A stretch of DNA of 36,538 bases, from IMG/VR virus record IMGVR_UViG_3300045738_000553, positions 1 to 36,538 of that record; one strand, given 5' to 3'. Below are positions 8,801 through 16,002 of the stretch, one piece after another. The notes beneath the pieces were generated by a model that saw nothing but the letters and a program-made list of their open reading frames with translations, was not told the origin of the DNA and did no database searches. Each line of letters opens with the position of its first letter. Position 1 is the first letter of the stretch. Position numbers and translations under genes: made by a program. The DNA is from a virus.

Positions 8801-9066
8801 TTTCAGACATCATGGCGACACCGGAGGGCCGTGCGTTCTGGAAGGAATATGGAGAGGAATGGAGCGCCACTTTTGATACGGCACCGGGGAGCAAAGGCAG
8901 GCGAGTGCTGGCCGATTACATCGAGGAAAAATCAGATGCTTGGGCTGCGGTTGCGGCCAAGGGGTTCACCAAGGCACCCAAAGGCAAGCAAGAGGAGCAT
9001 GAGATGTTCACAGATGAAGATGAGGCGATTTTGGATCGCATTTGGGCACGCCATTCTGCCGTGTAA
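5842..9066 (+). CDS. Portal protein fused to MuF head protein and a GNAT-like domain
   Basis: A 1074-residue fusion. The start at 5842 follows AGGAGG by six bases; an earlier ATG at 5809 lacks a site. Residues about 1-440 are an HK97-type portal (RPNQMMTHWSLM, QAFGVNPIILGE, NRAQAAVAEENF), the dodecameric gate at the capsid vertex. A helical linker follows (about 490-620). Residues about 640-757 are a MuF/gp7-like domain (NAMARTEMGAAINAGHQQ, TRADHCNI, AGNRINCQCTHI), usually a separate minor head protein. The last 300 residues are unusual: SGRGVGSRTLSRQADAA (about 910-927), then ELECTAAKS and NGYYTWARLGYD, matching GNAT acetyltransferase motif A and its closing helix. This end could modify a host target after injection or be structural. 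Confidence 0.88.
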   Translation: MPSYLTTTLDRHNREVDGFYEMAGSVKGTAGDMFNRTSRNSALSLLSGTDNKYAEQYSHYKSWPYVAIRAISHRVAGQQVLMARRAAGSAQARARFIMSQKGMDMRTMKSWESERLPAWLKGHMGFEGELITSHELLDAIRRPNQMMTHWSLMVCTVASIELTGRSFWYISRDEGDGIQIWPLPTDWVTPIQGDGVFKEYVVTPGSGNTSYTLSSDQVAYFSLPDPANPMGSFSPVQAQIRAIETDEAIQQAQDVTFKRGIFPGMVLMTGRLPGVGGQPGVRPVLTADQRKQLYNAVFSAYEGVSHFGEPLIVDGMIEGVEKFTTTPQEMDFQASGKVTKSRILQAFGVNPIILGEVENANRAQAAVAEENFCNNVVNPLLELMSQVMTAYLGPIVEDGGDVAIWIDPTHPHDREQRLKEWTEAAKIGAVSVNEFRTKMLNLPPMEGGDIALRPLNFESVDVSTGGTVQAGHSRGSPPSPKAARAKMPATQSDASKLTLQDVFNLHLKQLDKAQRRFSKLVEKLFRKMYLSAADKLDEDRHTLHENLAEELFDPDEWLDELHQTVGEAWMQAAIEGAMAELALYDSVVRKKFEFEPTDEVLIDVPPNVLAGVSSELDDVFKQPYWRDILSTTSLDMQQVITSGITQGHSIGQVERAIRDSLVGGRHPAIRANAMARTEMGAAINAGHQQSMKELQKEGLVSGKQWLSVCGNTTRADHCNINMQEVSVDALFLLGDEETPYPSHHMLTAGNRINCQCTHISVNLASNLAPGEQLVIPETTLPPSGQGGGLLPVNNLSANLDITLAGHLDDFGRVVNTPEIEKLFEVRTAKLFGKKATKEEVATLCGAPDGSTVYLNVKSSAAGRSDDIWVQIENAKLGYESSRRIYQQPVAGSGGYEFETVMSNQYLRINASGRGVGSRTLSRQADAAHRMGINELECTAAKSRDYNGYYTWARLGYDSELSALRQPMVIQSRIEAFGPKSIQGATKVSDIMATPEGRAFWKEYGEEWSATFDTAPGSKGRRVLADYIEEKSDAWAAVAAKGFTKAPKGKQEEHEMFTDEDEAILDRIWARHSAV

Positions 9067-9070
9067 AACG

Positions 9071-9285
9071 CCAAAAGCAAGCACAGGTGTGATGAAAAGC
9101 AAGCACAGAGAATCACACTGCTTTTGTAGGGTCAAATGGAAAGGCAAGCAAAGGCAACCACAAAGCAAGCACAGTTGACCAGACTCCTCCGGCAGCCACC
9201 TGAATTCGACCAAGATCAATCACAAGTCAAGCAAAGGCAAGCAACAGTCAGCACAAGTCAATCACAAAGGCAAGCAACACAGTGA
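9071..9285 (+). repeat. CAAGCA repeat element, copy 1
   Basis: A T-poor stretch between portal and a glycosyltransferase gene, built from imperfect 10-11-base units ending in CAAGCA (seven clear copies), at about one helical turn spacing. It aligns over its whole length with copy 2 at 29738-29963, including the GCACAGGTGTGATGAAAAG start, a TGCTTTT block and the ATGGAAAGGCAAGC block. An imperfect hairpin, CAGAG-AATCA-CACTG, lies at about 9107-9121; in copy 2 it is perfect. The element ends exactly at the GTG of the next gene. It encodes a small frame (see 9136-9285). Possible roles are a protein-binding array, an unstructured leader or a recombination site. Confidence 0.8.
9136..9285 (+). CDS. 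Small Gln/Lys/Ala-rich peptide encoded in repeat copy 1
   Basis: A 49-residue frame starting MERQAKATTKQAQLTRLLRQ. Its stop overlaps the GTG start of the downstream glycosyltransferase as GTGA, the coupling seen throughout this genome. Repeat copy 2 holds a homologous frame (MERQAKASKG, RLLSQP, FDQKQAKAS) that likewise overlaps its downstream gene. No strong ribosome site is seen. It may be a leader peptide or an accident of the repeat. Confidence 0.4.
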   Translation: MERQAKATTKQAQLTRLLRQPPEFDQDQSQVKQRQATVSTSQSQRQATQ

Positions 9286-10001
9286 TTCAGTTGATCCGGG
9301 GGGTTTGGGGTGAGTCCGACAGGCCGTCATATCTGCGGGCGATGAAGGACATGAGCCTGTTTGAAAGCACCCCGTCAAGGGGGATGGAGGTTGGAGAGAG
9401 CATAGTGTTTTGCTTTGGCCGGGATAACATCAAGATGATGGAGGAGAGGGGGCATGAAATAAGGGTGTTGAGCGAAGATCCTGTGATCCACCGGGAGTCA
9501 ACCGGAGCCACTGAAACGGCAGCCAACTGGACGCACAAGATTGACGTGATTGAAGCGGCCATGAAGGAGTTTGGGGATGTCCTCTGGACGGACTGGGATG
9601 TGGCTCAACTGAGGCCGCTGGATGAGGGGTTTGAGGATATGGTCAGCGGCGGGCCGTCAGTCCAAAGCTCACTGACCGGATACCGGCGCAAGTATGCCAG
9701 CTGGCGAAGCGGAAACAGGAACTGTTTGCCGGCAGGGGCGTGGCTGTTTTATCGTGGTGACAGCCGGGGGGCTGAGGTGTTGGAATTGGTGCGGCGGTTC
9801 CTGCCCTTCACCCTCAACAGGCTTGGAGAAAACCACTACCATGACGAGCATGCTTTGGCGATGGCTGCGGAGGAGTTGAGCGGGGGCTGGAGGGGAATTG
9901 ACTGGTGGGAGGAAAACTATGAGCCAGCGGTGGTGTACCATCGGAGGGCAGCGTGCAAGTTGAGTCAGATACCTGATGGCAAGTATTTCAGAATCAAGTG
10001 A
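9282..10001 (+). CDS. Glycosyltransferase-like protein (GT-A type)
   Basis: A 239-residue protein. The segment FGDVLWTDWDVAQLRPLDE (about residues 97-115) is a DxD-type metal- and nucleotide-sugar-binding strand, followed by an acceptor-side region (NCLPAGAWLFYRGD) and a late DEHALAMAAEE. This is the layout of small GT-A transferases. It starts at GTG, coupled to the repeat-encoded peptide. It is separated from the main sugar cluster by 17 kb, among head genes, and the repeat element upstream suggests it arrived as a mobile unit. Exact family, donor and acceptor are unknown. Confidence 0.65.
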   Translation: MIQLIRGVWGESDRPSYLRAMKDMSLFESTPSRGMEVGESIVFCFGRDNIKMMEERGHEIRVLSEDPVIHRESTGATETAANWTHKIDVIEAAMKEFGDVLWTDWDVAQLRPLDEGFEDMVSGGPSVQSSLTGYRRKYASWRSGNRNCLPAGAWLFYRGDSRGAEVLELVRRFLPFTLNRLGENHYHDEHALAMAAEELSGGWRGIDWWEENYEPAVVYHRRAACKLSQIPDGKYFRIK

Positions 10002-10008
10002 GGAGATT

Positions 10009-10224
10009 ATGGAACGGTCAGTGGACGGGCAAACCAAATTGCCAACAGAGGAAATTGCTGCGAGGGCATACAATCAGTTCAGCCAGATATGTTCCGACAA
10101 GATCGACCGGAGGTCATGGGGCAAAACCGTATTGACTTTGGATTGGGCGGCGGGCAGAATTACAAGAGTGGAAGTCCAAGACACCACAACGACAAAGCCA
10201 ACGCCACCGGCCAACGGTGGATAG
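10009..10224 (+). CDS. Small hypothetical protein before the protease
   Basis: A 71-residue protein starting MERSVDGQTKLPTEEIAARAYNQ, with AGGAG three bases before the ATG. It is mostly helical at the start with a Thr/Pro-rich tail (TTTTKPTPPANGG). It lies between a glycosyltransferase and a transcription terminator. Phage head regions often carry small proteins of this size; no function is visible. Confidence 0.7.
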   Translation: MERSVDGQTKLPTEEIAARAYNQFSQICSDKIDRRSWGKTVLTLDWAAGRITRVEVQDTTTTKPTPPANGG

Positions 10225-10241
10225 CGTCAAGGAGTCACTGA

Positions 10242-10276
10242 ACCCGGACGCGCCATGAGCGTGTCGGGGTTTTTTT
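10242..10276 (+). terminator. Rho-independent terminator before the protease gene
   Basis: A 12-base-pair stem with one mismatch (ACCCGGACGCGC against GCGTGTCGGGGT) closes a five-base CATGA loop and runs into seven T residues. It separates the packaging and portal genes from the protease and capsid genes. Confidence 0.85.
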
Positions 10277-10297
10277 ACACCCACAAGGAAACCAGAT

Positions 10298-11968
10298 ATG
10301 AGTCTGCTCAAATCCATCCGGGGCCGGGACATCAAGCGCAGCGCATTTGGTTACGGGGTCACGACGGCTGATTCATATTTGAAGCACATACAGGCTTGTG
10401 CCGGCGATGAGGCTTGCCTCACCCATCTGCCTTGGAGCGGGGCTGCTGACGCTCCGGGCTGGGACACGGTAATGAAAGAAGCTGCCGGCAAGCTGGTGTA
10501 TTCCAATGAGGATACAGTGGTGAATCCCGATAGCATAATCACCAACTCAAGTGATTTTCACAAGACACTCGCATCAGATGAAACAGAAGTCCCGCCACGC
10601 ACAATCATGGTGTTCCGAAACATCATCACGACACCGCGCAAAGACCGGGATGGAGACGTGTTGCGAACAGACGGGGCAGAGATCGACAGCGCAATGCCGC
10701 TCCTCTGGCAGCACATGCACGTTGCCCCCATTGGCCGGATGCTGGAGATTGTAGACCACAGCCATGACCGGTTGCTGGTCACTTCTGCCGTCATTGATTC
10801 TCCACTGGGCAACGATGCCGCAAACCTGATTGAATTTGGGGCGTTGCGGATCAGCCACGGGTTCATTCCCAAGGAGTTCAAGGAGATTGAAGTCAAAGAG
10901 GGGGAGATGCCCGGATTTGATATCACCAAATTTGAGATCATGGAGGAGTCCGTGGTCAGCGTTCCAAGCAATACAGATGCAGTGATCGAGGCAGTGAGCC
11001 GGGGCAAGCTGGCTGACCCGTTGGTGAAGCGTTGGGCGCAGCATTATTACGACAACAGGCCGGTTGTCGTGAGCGGTGTTGATAGCAGCACGTGGACTAC
11101 CGATGTGATTGCCGGGGCAAAGCACATTGAGGCCGTGGAGTTGGGAGACGGGTATGTGACATTGACCATTGCCTCAGAGATCGCTCAGGAGGGTGAGGAG
11201 CCAATGGAACAGAGCGTGGAAAGAGTATCCATGAAGCAAGACAAAGTTGGAGAGGAGCCAAATGCCGTGGTTGAAGGACACATAGCAGATGACGTATCCA
11301 CCGGAACTGAATGCACTTGCGACGATGAGAAAACTGTCGTTCAAAAACCATTCCCGAATGAGCATGCCTGCCGGCTGGCTGACCCGGACAAGTTTGATGA
11401 TTACAGGCGTGACGAGAGAGAGAGCGGCGGCAAAGTTTACAGTGTGATCTATGGTCACAACCCGGACACCGACAAGTGGGAGGAGCAGGCATACAGGTAT
11501 CTGAAAGAGGACTGGACGGCACCTGAAGCCAAGGCCCACTGCGAGGATCATGACGGGATGAGCTTTGAGCCTGCCACCAGCGGTGAGGAGTCTGTCGATG
11601 CTCTGGAGAAGGGTGGCCGGGCATTGAGCGCACGGAACACCAAGAACATTGAAACGGCTGTGGAGCTGGTAGCGGATATTGCTCAGGCTGACCCTGATAA
11701 AGTTGCTACCAGATACCGCGTGCTTGCCAAGGAGGCAGTGCGGGCGTTGACCGATGTACTTGGCGAAGGCACGGATGAGGACGACAAGGCAGCCCCACGG
11801 GGAGACAACACGGTTGAGAGCGTTGCGAAGCAACTTCTGACTATGGCAGATGATGCCGACACGGGCCTGCTGAGACGGGTGGCGTTGGTGTTATCTGAAA
11901 CGGCTGATGCTCAAGACCGTCAACGGGAGGCGGCAGAGTTTCAGAGCATAATTGAGAGTGTGATTTGA
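10298..11968 (+). CDS. Prohead maturation protease
   Basis: A 556-residue protein that cleaves scaffold and capsid during head maturation. Residues about 130-230 carry the HK97/U35 serine protease core: LLWQHMHVAPIGRM with the catalytic His (H139 or H141), GALRISHGF with nucleophile Ser186, and MEESVVSVPSNTDAVIEA. A second module at about 350-430 (PFPNEHACRLADPDKF, WEEQAYRYLKEDW, AKAHCEDHDGMSFEPA) resembles a domain often attached to phage proteases and minor head proteins. The C-terminal 120 residues are acidic and helical and may serve as scaffold. It precedes the capsid gene as expected. RBS AAGGAAACC. Confidence 0.87.
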   Translation: MSLLKSIRGRDIKRSAFGYGVTTADSYLKHIQACAGDEACLTHLPWSGAADAPGWDTVMKEAAGKLVYSNEDTVVNPDSIITNSSDFHKTLASDETEVPPRTIMVFRNIITTPRKDRDGDVLRTDGAEIDSAMPLLWQHMHVAPIGRMLEIVDHSHDRLLVTSAVIDSPLGNDAANLIEFGALRISHGFIPKEFKEIEVKEGEMPGFDITKFEIMEESVVSVPSNTDAVIEAVSRGKLADPLVKRWAQHYYDNRPVVVSGVDSSTWTTDVIAGAKHIEAVELGDGYVTLTIASEIAQEGEEPMEQSVERVSMKQDKVGEEPNAVVEGHIADDVSTGTECTCDDEKTVVQKPFPNEHACRLADPDKFDDYRRDERESGGKVYSVIYGHNPDTDKWEEQAYRYLKEDWTAPEAKAHCEDHDGMSFEPATSGEESVDALEKGGRALSARNTKNIETAVELVADIAQADPDKVATRYRVLAKEAVRALTDVLGEGTDEDDKAAPRGDNTVESVAKQLLTMADDADTGLLRRVALVLSETADAQDRQREAAEFQSIIESVI

Positions 11969-11983
11969 GTATGGTTTTCTGTG

Positions 11984-12013
11984 AGTGATCACCCGGTCAC
12001 TTATTGTTTTTTT
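11984..12013 (+). terminator. Weak terminator or attenuator before the capsid gene
   Basis: A short stem, AGTGA against TCACT, around TCACCCGG is followed by TATTG and seven T residues. The stem has only five pairs, so termination would be partial at best. It could tune the protease-to-capsid ratio. Confidence 0.35.
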
Positions 12014-12031
12014 GAGAAGGGAAATGATGTC

Positions 12032-13672
12032 ATGAAAATGACGACAAAGCTGCGAGGGTGGCTGGTCGATAGTGGCCGGGCAAACTCGGAATGTTCCGAC
12101 GATGAAATGAAATCTGCTGCCGCGCAAGCGATAGTGGACGGTGATCTGTCGGCTCAGGATTTGGGTGATTTGCAGGCCGATGAGGTCGCAGAGAATCCGC
12201 TGGACAAGTTGGCATCTGCAATTGAGCGGGCCATCAGCCCGGTCGCTGAGGCGGTCAAGGCAAACTCGGAAGCACTCGCAGAGATGCGCAGTGATGCCGT
12301 TGCTGAGGTTGTTGAGGAAGTTGCGGAGAAGGCCAGTGCTGCTGCTGAAGAAGTGGCTGGTGCTTGGTCGGCTGATTCTCCGGGCCGTGAGCTGCCGCAG
12401 GGCGACAAGGAGTTGACCAACAGCTTGGTTGACAACGGTGCGTCCAACGTGCGGGTCAAGGGTGCTTGGGAGCAGTACAGCGACACCAAGAGCGGTGCCC
12501 GGTACAGCGACCAACACAAGAATGCCTACCTGCGCGGACGGGCTGTGCAACTGGCTGGTCGTCCGATGGATGAGTCCTCCCAACTGGACAAGGCCATCGT
12601 TGGAGCATGGTTCAAGTATTGTGCAAATGCTTCATCTCACGGGCAGCTTCCTCGTGGTCTGCGAATGACGGATCACGACAAGCAGCTTGTGAAGTATGCG
12701 ATGCACGAATGTTCGTGGACGGGAATCATCAATGGTTCCGGTTCTGAGGATCACGGTGCTATCAAAGTGGACAACCGCAAGCTGTCTGACTTTGAGGTGA
12801 AAGCACTGATTGACGACTCCACATCAGGTGGTTTGGAAGCAGCTCCCATCGCATTCGATGATGCTGTCATCCTGACTCCCCTGCTGCATGGTGAGTTGTT
12901 CCCGTTGGTGAATACCATCAACATCAGTCGTGGCCGGAGAATCGAAGGAGCCAGCATTGGCAACCCGACATTCGCTGCTGTCGCTGAAGGAACTGCCCTG
13001 ACGGTGCTCGACACCTCCAGTTTTGTGTCAGCATTTGACACGACCATTTTCAATGCCGTTGGTGCAATGGAGATCGGTTTGGACTTGGAGGAGGACAGCC
13101 CGGTGAATCTGGGTGCGTTGGTCGCACAGGCGTATGGTGAGCAAGCCCTGAAGTGGCTTGATGACCAGATCGCCAATGGCGATGGAACCACGGAGCCTCA
13201 AGGCGTTTTCAGAGCCTCTGGCATTGGAACCGTTGCATCGGCTAATGGCGTCACAGGGCCGCCAAAGGTTGATGATTATGAAGGCTTGCTGTTTGGCGTT
13301 GCCAAGCAATTCCGCAACCCTGCTGACCGTGAGCGAAGTGTCTTTTGTGGCACAGAAACCTCATACCAGCGGGCGCGGTCGATTGCTGTTGGTTCGTCAG
13401 ACGTTCGCCGCGTGTTCGGCATGGATCAGGAGGATTACCGACTGCTTGGTCATCCTTACAAGATCAATGAATCTCCGGGCAATAACAATGTCTGGTTCGC
13501 AAACCTCCGTCACTACCGCATGTACAGGCGTCTTGGCCTGAACATCCGCGTGGAGTCCGGTGGCAAAGAGCTGGCAACCAAGAACCTGAGCCTGATTGTT
13601 GTCCGTATGCGATACGGTGGACAGATGGAACAGGCTGGGGCAGGTGCGTATACTGCCGACGCGCAGAACTAG
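12032..13672 (+). CDS. Major capsid protein, HK97 fold
   Basis: A 546-residue protein. The first about 125 residues are acidic, Ala-rich and helical (ISPVAEAVKANSEALAEM), like the delta/scaffold domain removed by the protease. The core has typical HK97 features: TSGGLEAAPIAFDDAVI at the start of the shell domain, LLHGELFPLVNT, then LKWLDDQIANGDGTTEPQG and a C-terminal LATKNLSLIVVRMRYGG strand. The ATG at 12032 follows AAGGGAA; the frame is open to 11981 without a site. It would be the most abundant virion protein. Confidence 0.9.
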   Translation: MKMTTKLRGWLVDSGRANSECSDDEMKSAAAQAIVDGDLSAQDLGDLQADEVAENPLDKLASAIERAISPVAEAVKANSEALAEMRSDAVAEVVEEVAEKASAAAEEVAGAWSADSPGRELPQGDKELTNSLVDNGASNVRVKGAWEQYSDTKSGARYSDQHKNAYLRGRAVQLAGRPMDESSQLDKAIVGAWFKYCANASSHGQLPRGLRMTDHDKQLVKYAMHECSWTGIINGSGSEDHGAIKVDNRKLSDFEVKALIDDSTSGGLEAAPIAFDDAVILTPLLHGELFPLVNTINISRGRRIEGASIGNPTFAAVAEGTALTVLDTSSFVSAFDTTIFNAVGAMEIGLDLEEDSPVNLGALVAQAYGEQALKWLDDQIANGDGTTEPQGVFRASGIGTVASANGVTGPPKVDDYEGLLFGVAKQFRNPADRERSVFCGTETSYQRARSIAVGSSDVRRVFGMDQEDYRLLGHPYKINESPGNNNVWFANLRHYRMYRRLGLNIRVESGGKELATKNLSLIVVRMRYGGQMEQAGAGAYTADAQN

Positions 13673-13710
13673 TCACCATCTGGTAGGCTAACTGCCTGAC
13701 AAGGATAAGG

Positions 13711-13738
13711 GTGGCCCGCTCAGTGGTGGGCGGGCCAC
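13711..13738 (+). terminator. Strong hairpin after the capsid gene
   Basis: A perfect nine-pair GC-rich stem, GTGGCCCGC against GCGGGCCAC, with a ten-base loop, lies 39 bases past the capsid stop. No clear T-run follows. It may stabilise the capsid mRNA 3' end or give partial termination. Confidence 0.5.
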
Positions 13739-13791
13739 TCCATCCTGTTTCACAATTCTGTTTCTCCACTGGGAAGGTCAGGGCAATCAAA

Positions 13792-14394
13792 ATGGCAAAA
13801 GCAAAAACCACGACAGAGAAAACAACAGAGGCACCAGAGCCTGCACGCATCAACAAGGTGACGGTTGAGATAACCGTTCCCAACGGTCAACTGATCTCAA
13901 GATTTCTGGGATTCAAATTGAGGGGCCGGTGGTCGCTGTCCAATGAGCGAGGCAGAACCAGCAGCCGGGGCATCATGAGCATGCCGGATATTCCGGGTCA
14001 GCATCTGACCATTGACGTACTCAACGGAACAAGCACCGTGTCTGATCCCCTTGAATTTGAGGAGAATCGGGACACATACGAACAGGCGAGGGCAGCCCAC
14101 CGGAATACATTTGGAACTGATGTGAAGCCAGTGAGCGAGACTCATCAGCCAAACCTCTCAGAGTCTGCCCTCAAGACAGCGTTGTGGGAGATTGCTGGAT
14201 GGATTGAGGTGGGTCATGCGGAGGTGGTCAGCGGCTACGCACCCACCAGAGAGGAGGTTGCGTTGATGGCCGGTCATCGACGCATTAACCAGTTTGACAA
14301 TTCTCCAAACGCGCCAAAACATGAGGGCGACATTGACTTGAGGGGTGAGGCGGGAATTGTTAATGCAATACAGTTGGGACAGGGCCAAAGATGA
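13792..14394 (+). CDS. Hypothetical head protein
   Basis: A 200-residue protein with a Lys/Thr/Glu-rich start (AKAKTTTEKTTEAPEP), a beta-rich section (VTVEITVPNGQLISRFLG) and a more helical C-terminus (ALKTALWEIAGWIEVGHAEVV). The ATG at 13792 is preferred to the upstream in-frame ATG at 13711, which lies inside the hairpin. It lies between capsid and connector genes and ends before a strong terminator, so a head accessory role is likely. No family is recognised. Confidence 0.7.
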   Translation: MAKAKTTTEKTTEAPEPARINKVTVEITVPNGQLISRFLGFKLRGRWSLSNERGRTSSRGIMSMPDIPGQHLTIDVLNGTSTVSDPLEFEENRDTYEQARAAHRNTFGTDVKPVSETHQPNLSESALKTALWEIAGWIEVGHAEVVSGYAPTREEVALMAGHRRINQFDNSPNAPKHEGDIDLRGEAGIVNAIQLGQGQR

Positions 14395-14431
14395 TGGAGC
14401 AAAGCTGGTGCGCCCCCGCCAGCCAGTGGAG

Positions 14432-14471
14432 CCACACACTGGGGGTCATTCCCCGGTGTGTGGTTTTTTTT
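14432..14471 (+). terminator. Rho-independent terminator
   Basis: A 13-pair stem with one T-G wobble (CCACACACTGGGG against CCCCGGTGTGTGG) around a GTCATT loop runs into eight T residues. It separates the head protein gene from the beta-rich structural genes. Confidence 0.9.
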
Positions 14472-14484
14472 ATGCGGTGAGAAT

Positions 14485-15111
14485 ATGAGCAAGCCAACAT
14501 TCGCAACAACCTATCCGGCCACAAGGCCGTCAACATTCTCGGTGACGGCAAAGCGAGGCCGCGCAGCGTCAACGGCTACCACGGTGTCTGAGACTGTGGC
14601 GGCGGGGGGTGACGACGGGTACTGGGATGACATGGGAACATTCGACAACACGGGCACAACCATGAATGTCGGGTATACGGGGATGGGCATGACGGAGGAT
14701 TCATATGCCCGATTCACCACGGTGGCCCTCCCGCAAGGCCAGACGATACTCACGGCCACACTGACGTTCATTGTGGGGGCCAACGCATCGGCGGCATTTG
14801 ACATGGCGATCAGAGGAGAGGATATCGATGATTCAGCCCAACATGCTTCCCAAGGCGACGCAAGCGGGGCAACCTTGACCACAGCATCAGTGACGTGGAC
14901 GGGGGATTCAGGGTGGGAGACGGGAGACACGGCAGAAAGTCCCTCCATCACAACAATCATACAGGAGATTATTGACCGGGGCAGTTGGGCAACCGGCAAT
15001 GACCTGACGTTGCAGGTCAAGTATGCAGGGAGCAGCAGCACAGAGGCGTATCAGTTCAAAACTTTTGACGATGATTCAACCGTGGCGGCGGTTCTGACGG
15101 TTACATACTAA
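14485..15111 (+). CDS. DNRLRE-like beta-sandwich virion protein
   Basis: A 208-residue protein resembling DNRLRE/carbohydrate-binding-like beta-sandwich domains: ARFTTVALPQGQTILTATLTF, then SPSITTIIQEIIDRGSW, TGNDLTLQVKY and a closing DDDSTVAAVLTVTY strand. These domains are found in surface and virion proteins and can bind sugars. It starts at ATG 14485; an in-frame ATG at 14458 lies within the terminator stem. It may be a capsid decoration protein, given its place between head and connector genes. Confidence 0.65.
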   Translation: MSKPTFATTYPATRPSTFSVTAKRGRAASTATTVSETVAAGGDDGYWDDMGTFDNTGTTMNVGYTGMGMTEDSYARFTTVALPQGQTILTATLTFIVGANASAAFDMAIRGEDIDDSAQHASQGDASGATLTTASVTWTGDSGWETGDTAESPSITTIIQEIIDRGSWATGNDLTLQVKYAGSSSTEAYQFKTFDDDSTVAAVLTVTY

Positions 15112-15124
15112 ATGGAGAGATCAG

Positions 15125-15427
15125 ATGGCGACAGCACTCCAACTTGACAAGGTGTTCACGACGGCAACAGCGAATGCTTCAAGCACAGCAGTGAATTGGG
15201 CTGGCGGCATTGGTCAGTTCATGGCATCCGGCACGTTTGATACTTGCACGGTGACGTTGCAGATGAGTCCTGACGACGGCACGACATGGTTCGATGTCGG
15301 GTCAGATACAACACTTACGGCAGAGGGCATTGCTAATTTTGAGCTGGGGTCGTGTGACCTCCGGGCAGACTTATCAAGTGTCGGCGGTTCCACCAGTATT
15401 TCTGCGTGGATGACGGCACGCAAGTAA
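15125..15427 (+). CDS. Small beta-rich virion protein
   Basis: A 100-residue protein starting MATALQLDKVFTTATANASS. The core FDTCTVTLQMSPDDGTTWFDVG is typical of small beta-sandwich phage structural proteins found near capsid genes (decoration or connector-associated). It is rich in Thr and Ser. The gene lies 13 bases after the previous one. Exact role is not known. Confidence 0.7.
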   Translation: MATALQLDKVFTTATANASSTAVNWAGGIGQFMASGTFDTCTVTLQMSPDDGTTWFDVGSDTTLTAEGIANFELGSCDLRADLSSVGGSTSISAWMTARK

Positions 15428-15433
15428 CAGGGA

Positions 15434-15443
15434 GGGGGGGGGG
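15434..15443 (+). repeat. Run of ten G directly before a start codon
   Basis: Ten consecutive G residues end at the base before the ATG at 15444. The tract replaces the normal ribosome site. Homopolymers of this length are prone to slippage, which here would change spacing to the AGGGAG upstream rather than the reading frame. Confidence 0.9.
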
Positions 15444-15632
15444 ATGAGGGCCACATTGACCACGACAGAACAGGGTGCCGCAAAGAGGAGTTGCCGGAGG
15501 TGTTTGGGCAGGGGCACGGTGAAGATGAACGGGAAGTCAGTGGTGTGTGTTCATTGCTCCGGGAAGGGGGCTGGATACGCTACCAAGGGAAAGGGAGACA
15601 AGCGTGATGATCGGTTGGGTGGAGGCAGTTGA
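15444..15632 (+). CDS. DnaJ-type zinc-finger small protein
   Basis: A 62-residue basic protein with two CxxCxGxG repeats, CRRCLGRG and CVHCSGKG, separated by 12 residues. This is the cysteine-rich zinc motif of DnaJ, which binds one zinc and unfolded protein. Such mini-proteins in phages may help fold or recruit chaperones, but no J-domain is present. The C-terminus is Lys/Arg/Gly-rich and overlaps the next gene by 26 bases. Translation may depend on the G10 tract before the ATG. Confidence 0.7.
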   Translation: MRATLTTTEQGAAKRSCRRCLGRGTVKMNGKSVVCVHCSGKGAGYATKGKGDKRDDRLGGGS

Positions 15633-16002
15633 GCGGATTGGTATTGCCGGAGTCACGGTGGTGTTTGTCGGCGTGGCTATGGCGTGGCTGGGCCGCAGGT
15701 TCATCGGGCGGGGTGGCTTGTTGTCCAAGGTTGGGGAAAGGCATATTCAATTCATTGACAAGACAGAGGAGTTGATGCACGACAGCCTGCACCTACAGAC
15801 CAGAGCGATTGACCTTGCGGCTGAGGCAACGGCAGACCAAGCCAAAGCACTCCGGTCAACTCACAAGATGCGGCGGGCCGGATTATGTGCTTGCGATGTT
15901 CTTGAGAAAATTGCCGTGGAGATGGAGGTTGAAGTATCGGTTGAACTGGACAAGGTGCGCAGCGAATTGAATGGAGGGGATACGCTTCATGGCGATAGTT
16001 AA
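15607..16002 (+). CDS. Hypothetical protein with one membrane segment
   Basis: A 131-residue protein starting MIGWVEAVERIG. Residues about 10-28 (GIAGVTVVFVGVAMAWLG) form one hydrophobic segment. The rest is soluble and helical, with acidic coiled stretches (VEMEVEVSVELDKV). The topology resembles small phage membrane proteins, including some holin-like ones, but one segment plus a long cytoplasmic tail in a connector operon does not allow a call. GGGAGA precedes the ATG; it overlaps both neighbours. Confidence 0.65.
   Translation: MIGWVEAVERIGIAGVTVVFVGVAMAWLGRRFIGRGGLLSKVGERHIQFIDKTEELMHDSLHLQTRAIDLAAEATADQAKALRSTHKMRRAGLCACDVLEKIAVEMEVEVSVELDKVRSELNGGDTLHGDS

Noticed and set aside
9081-9285. 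Group II intron start (GTGTG) in the repeat element
   Set aside because: The element is only about 200 bases and has no domain V or reverse transcriptase; the pentamer is chance.
11174-11833. 219-codon antisense frame in the protease gene
   Set aside because: Overlaps a well-supported protease; no start signal or recognisable product.
15607-16002. Holin
   Set aside because: Only one clear hydrophobic segment and a long soluble tail in a connector operon; no lysin nearby.
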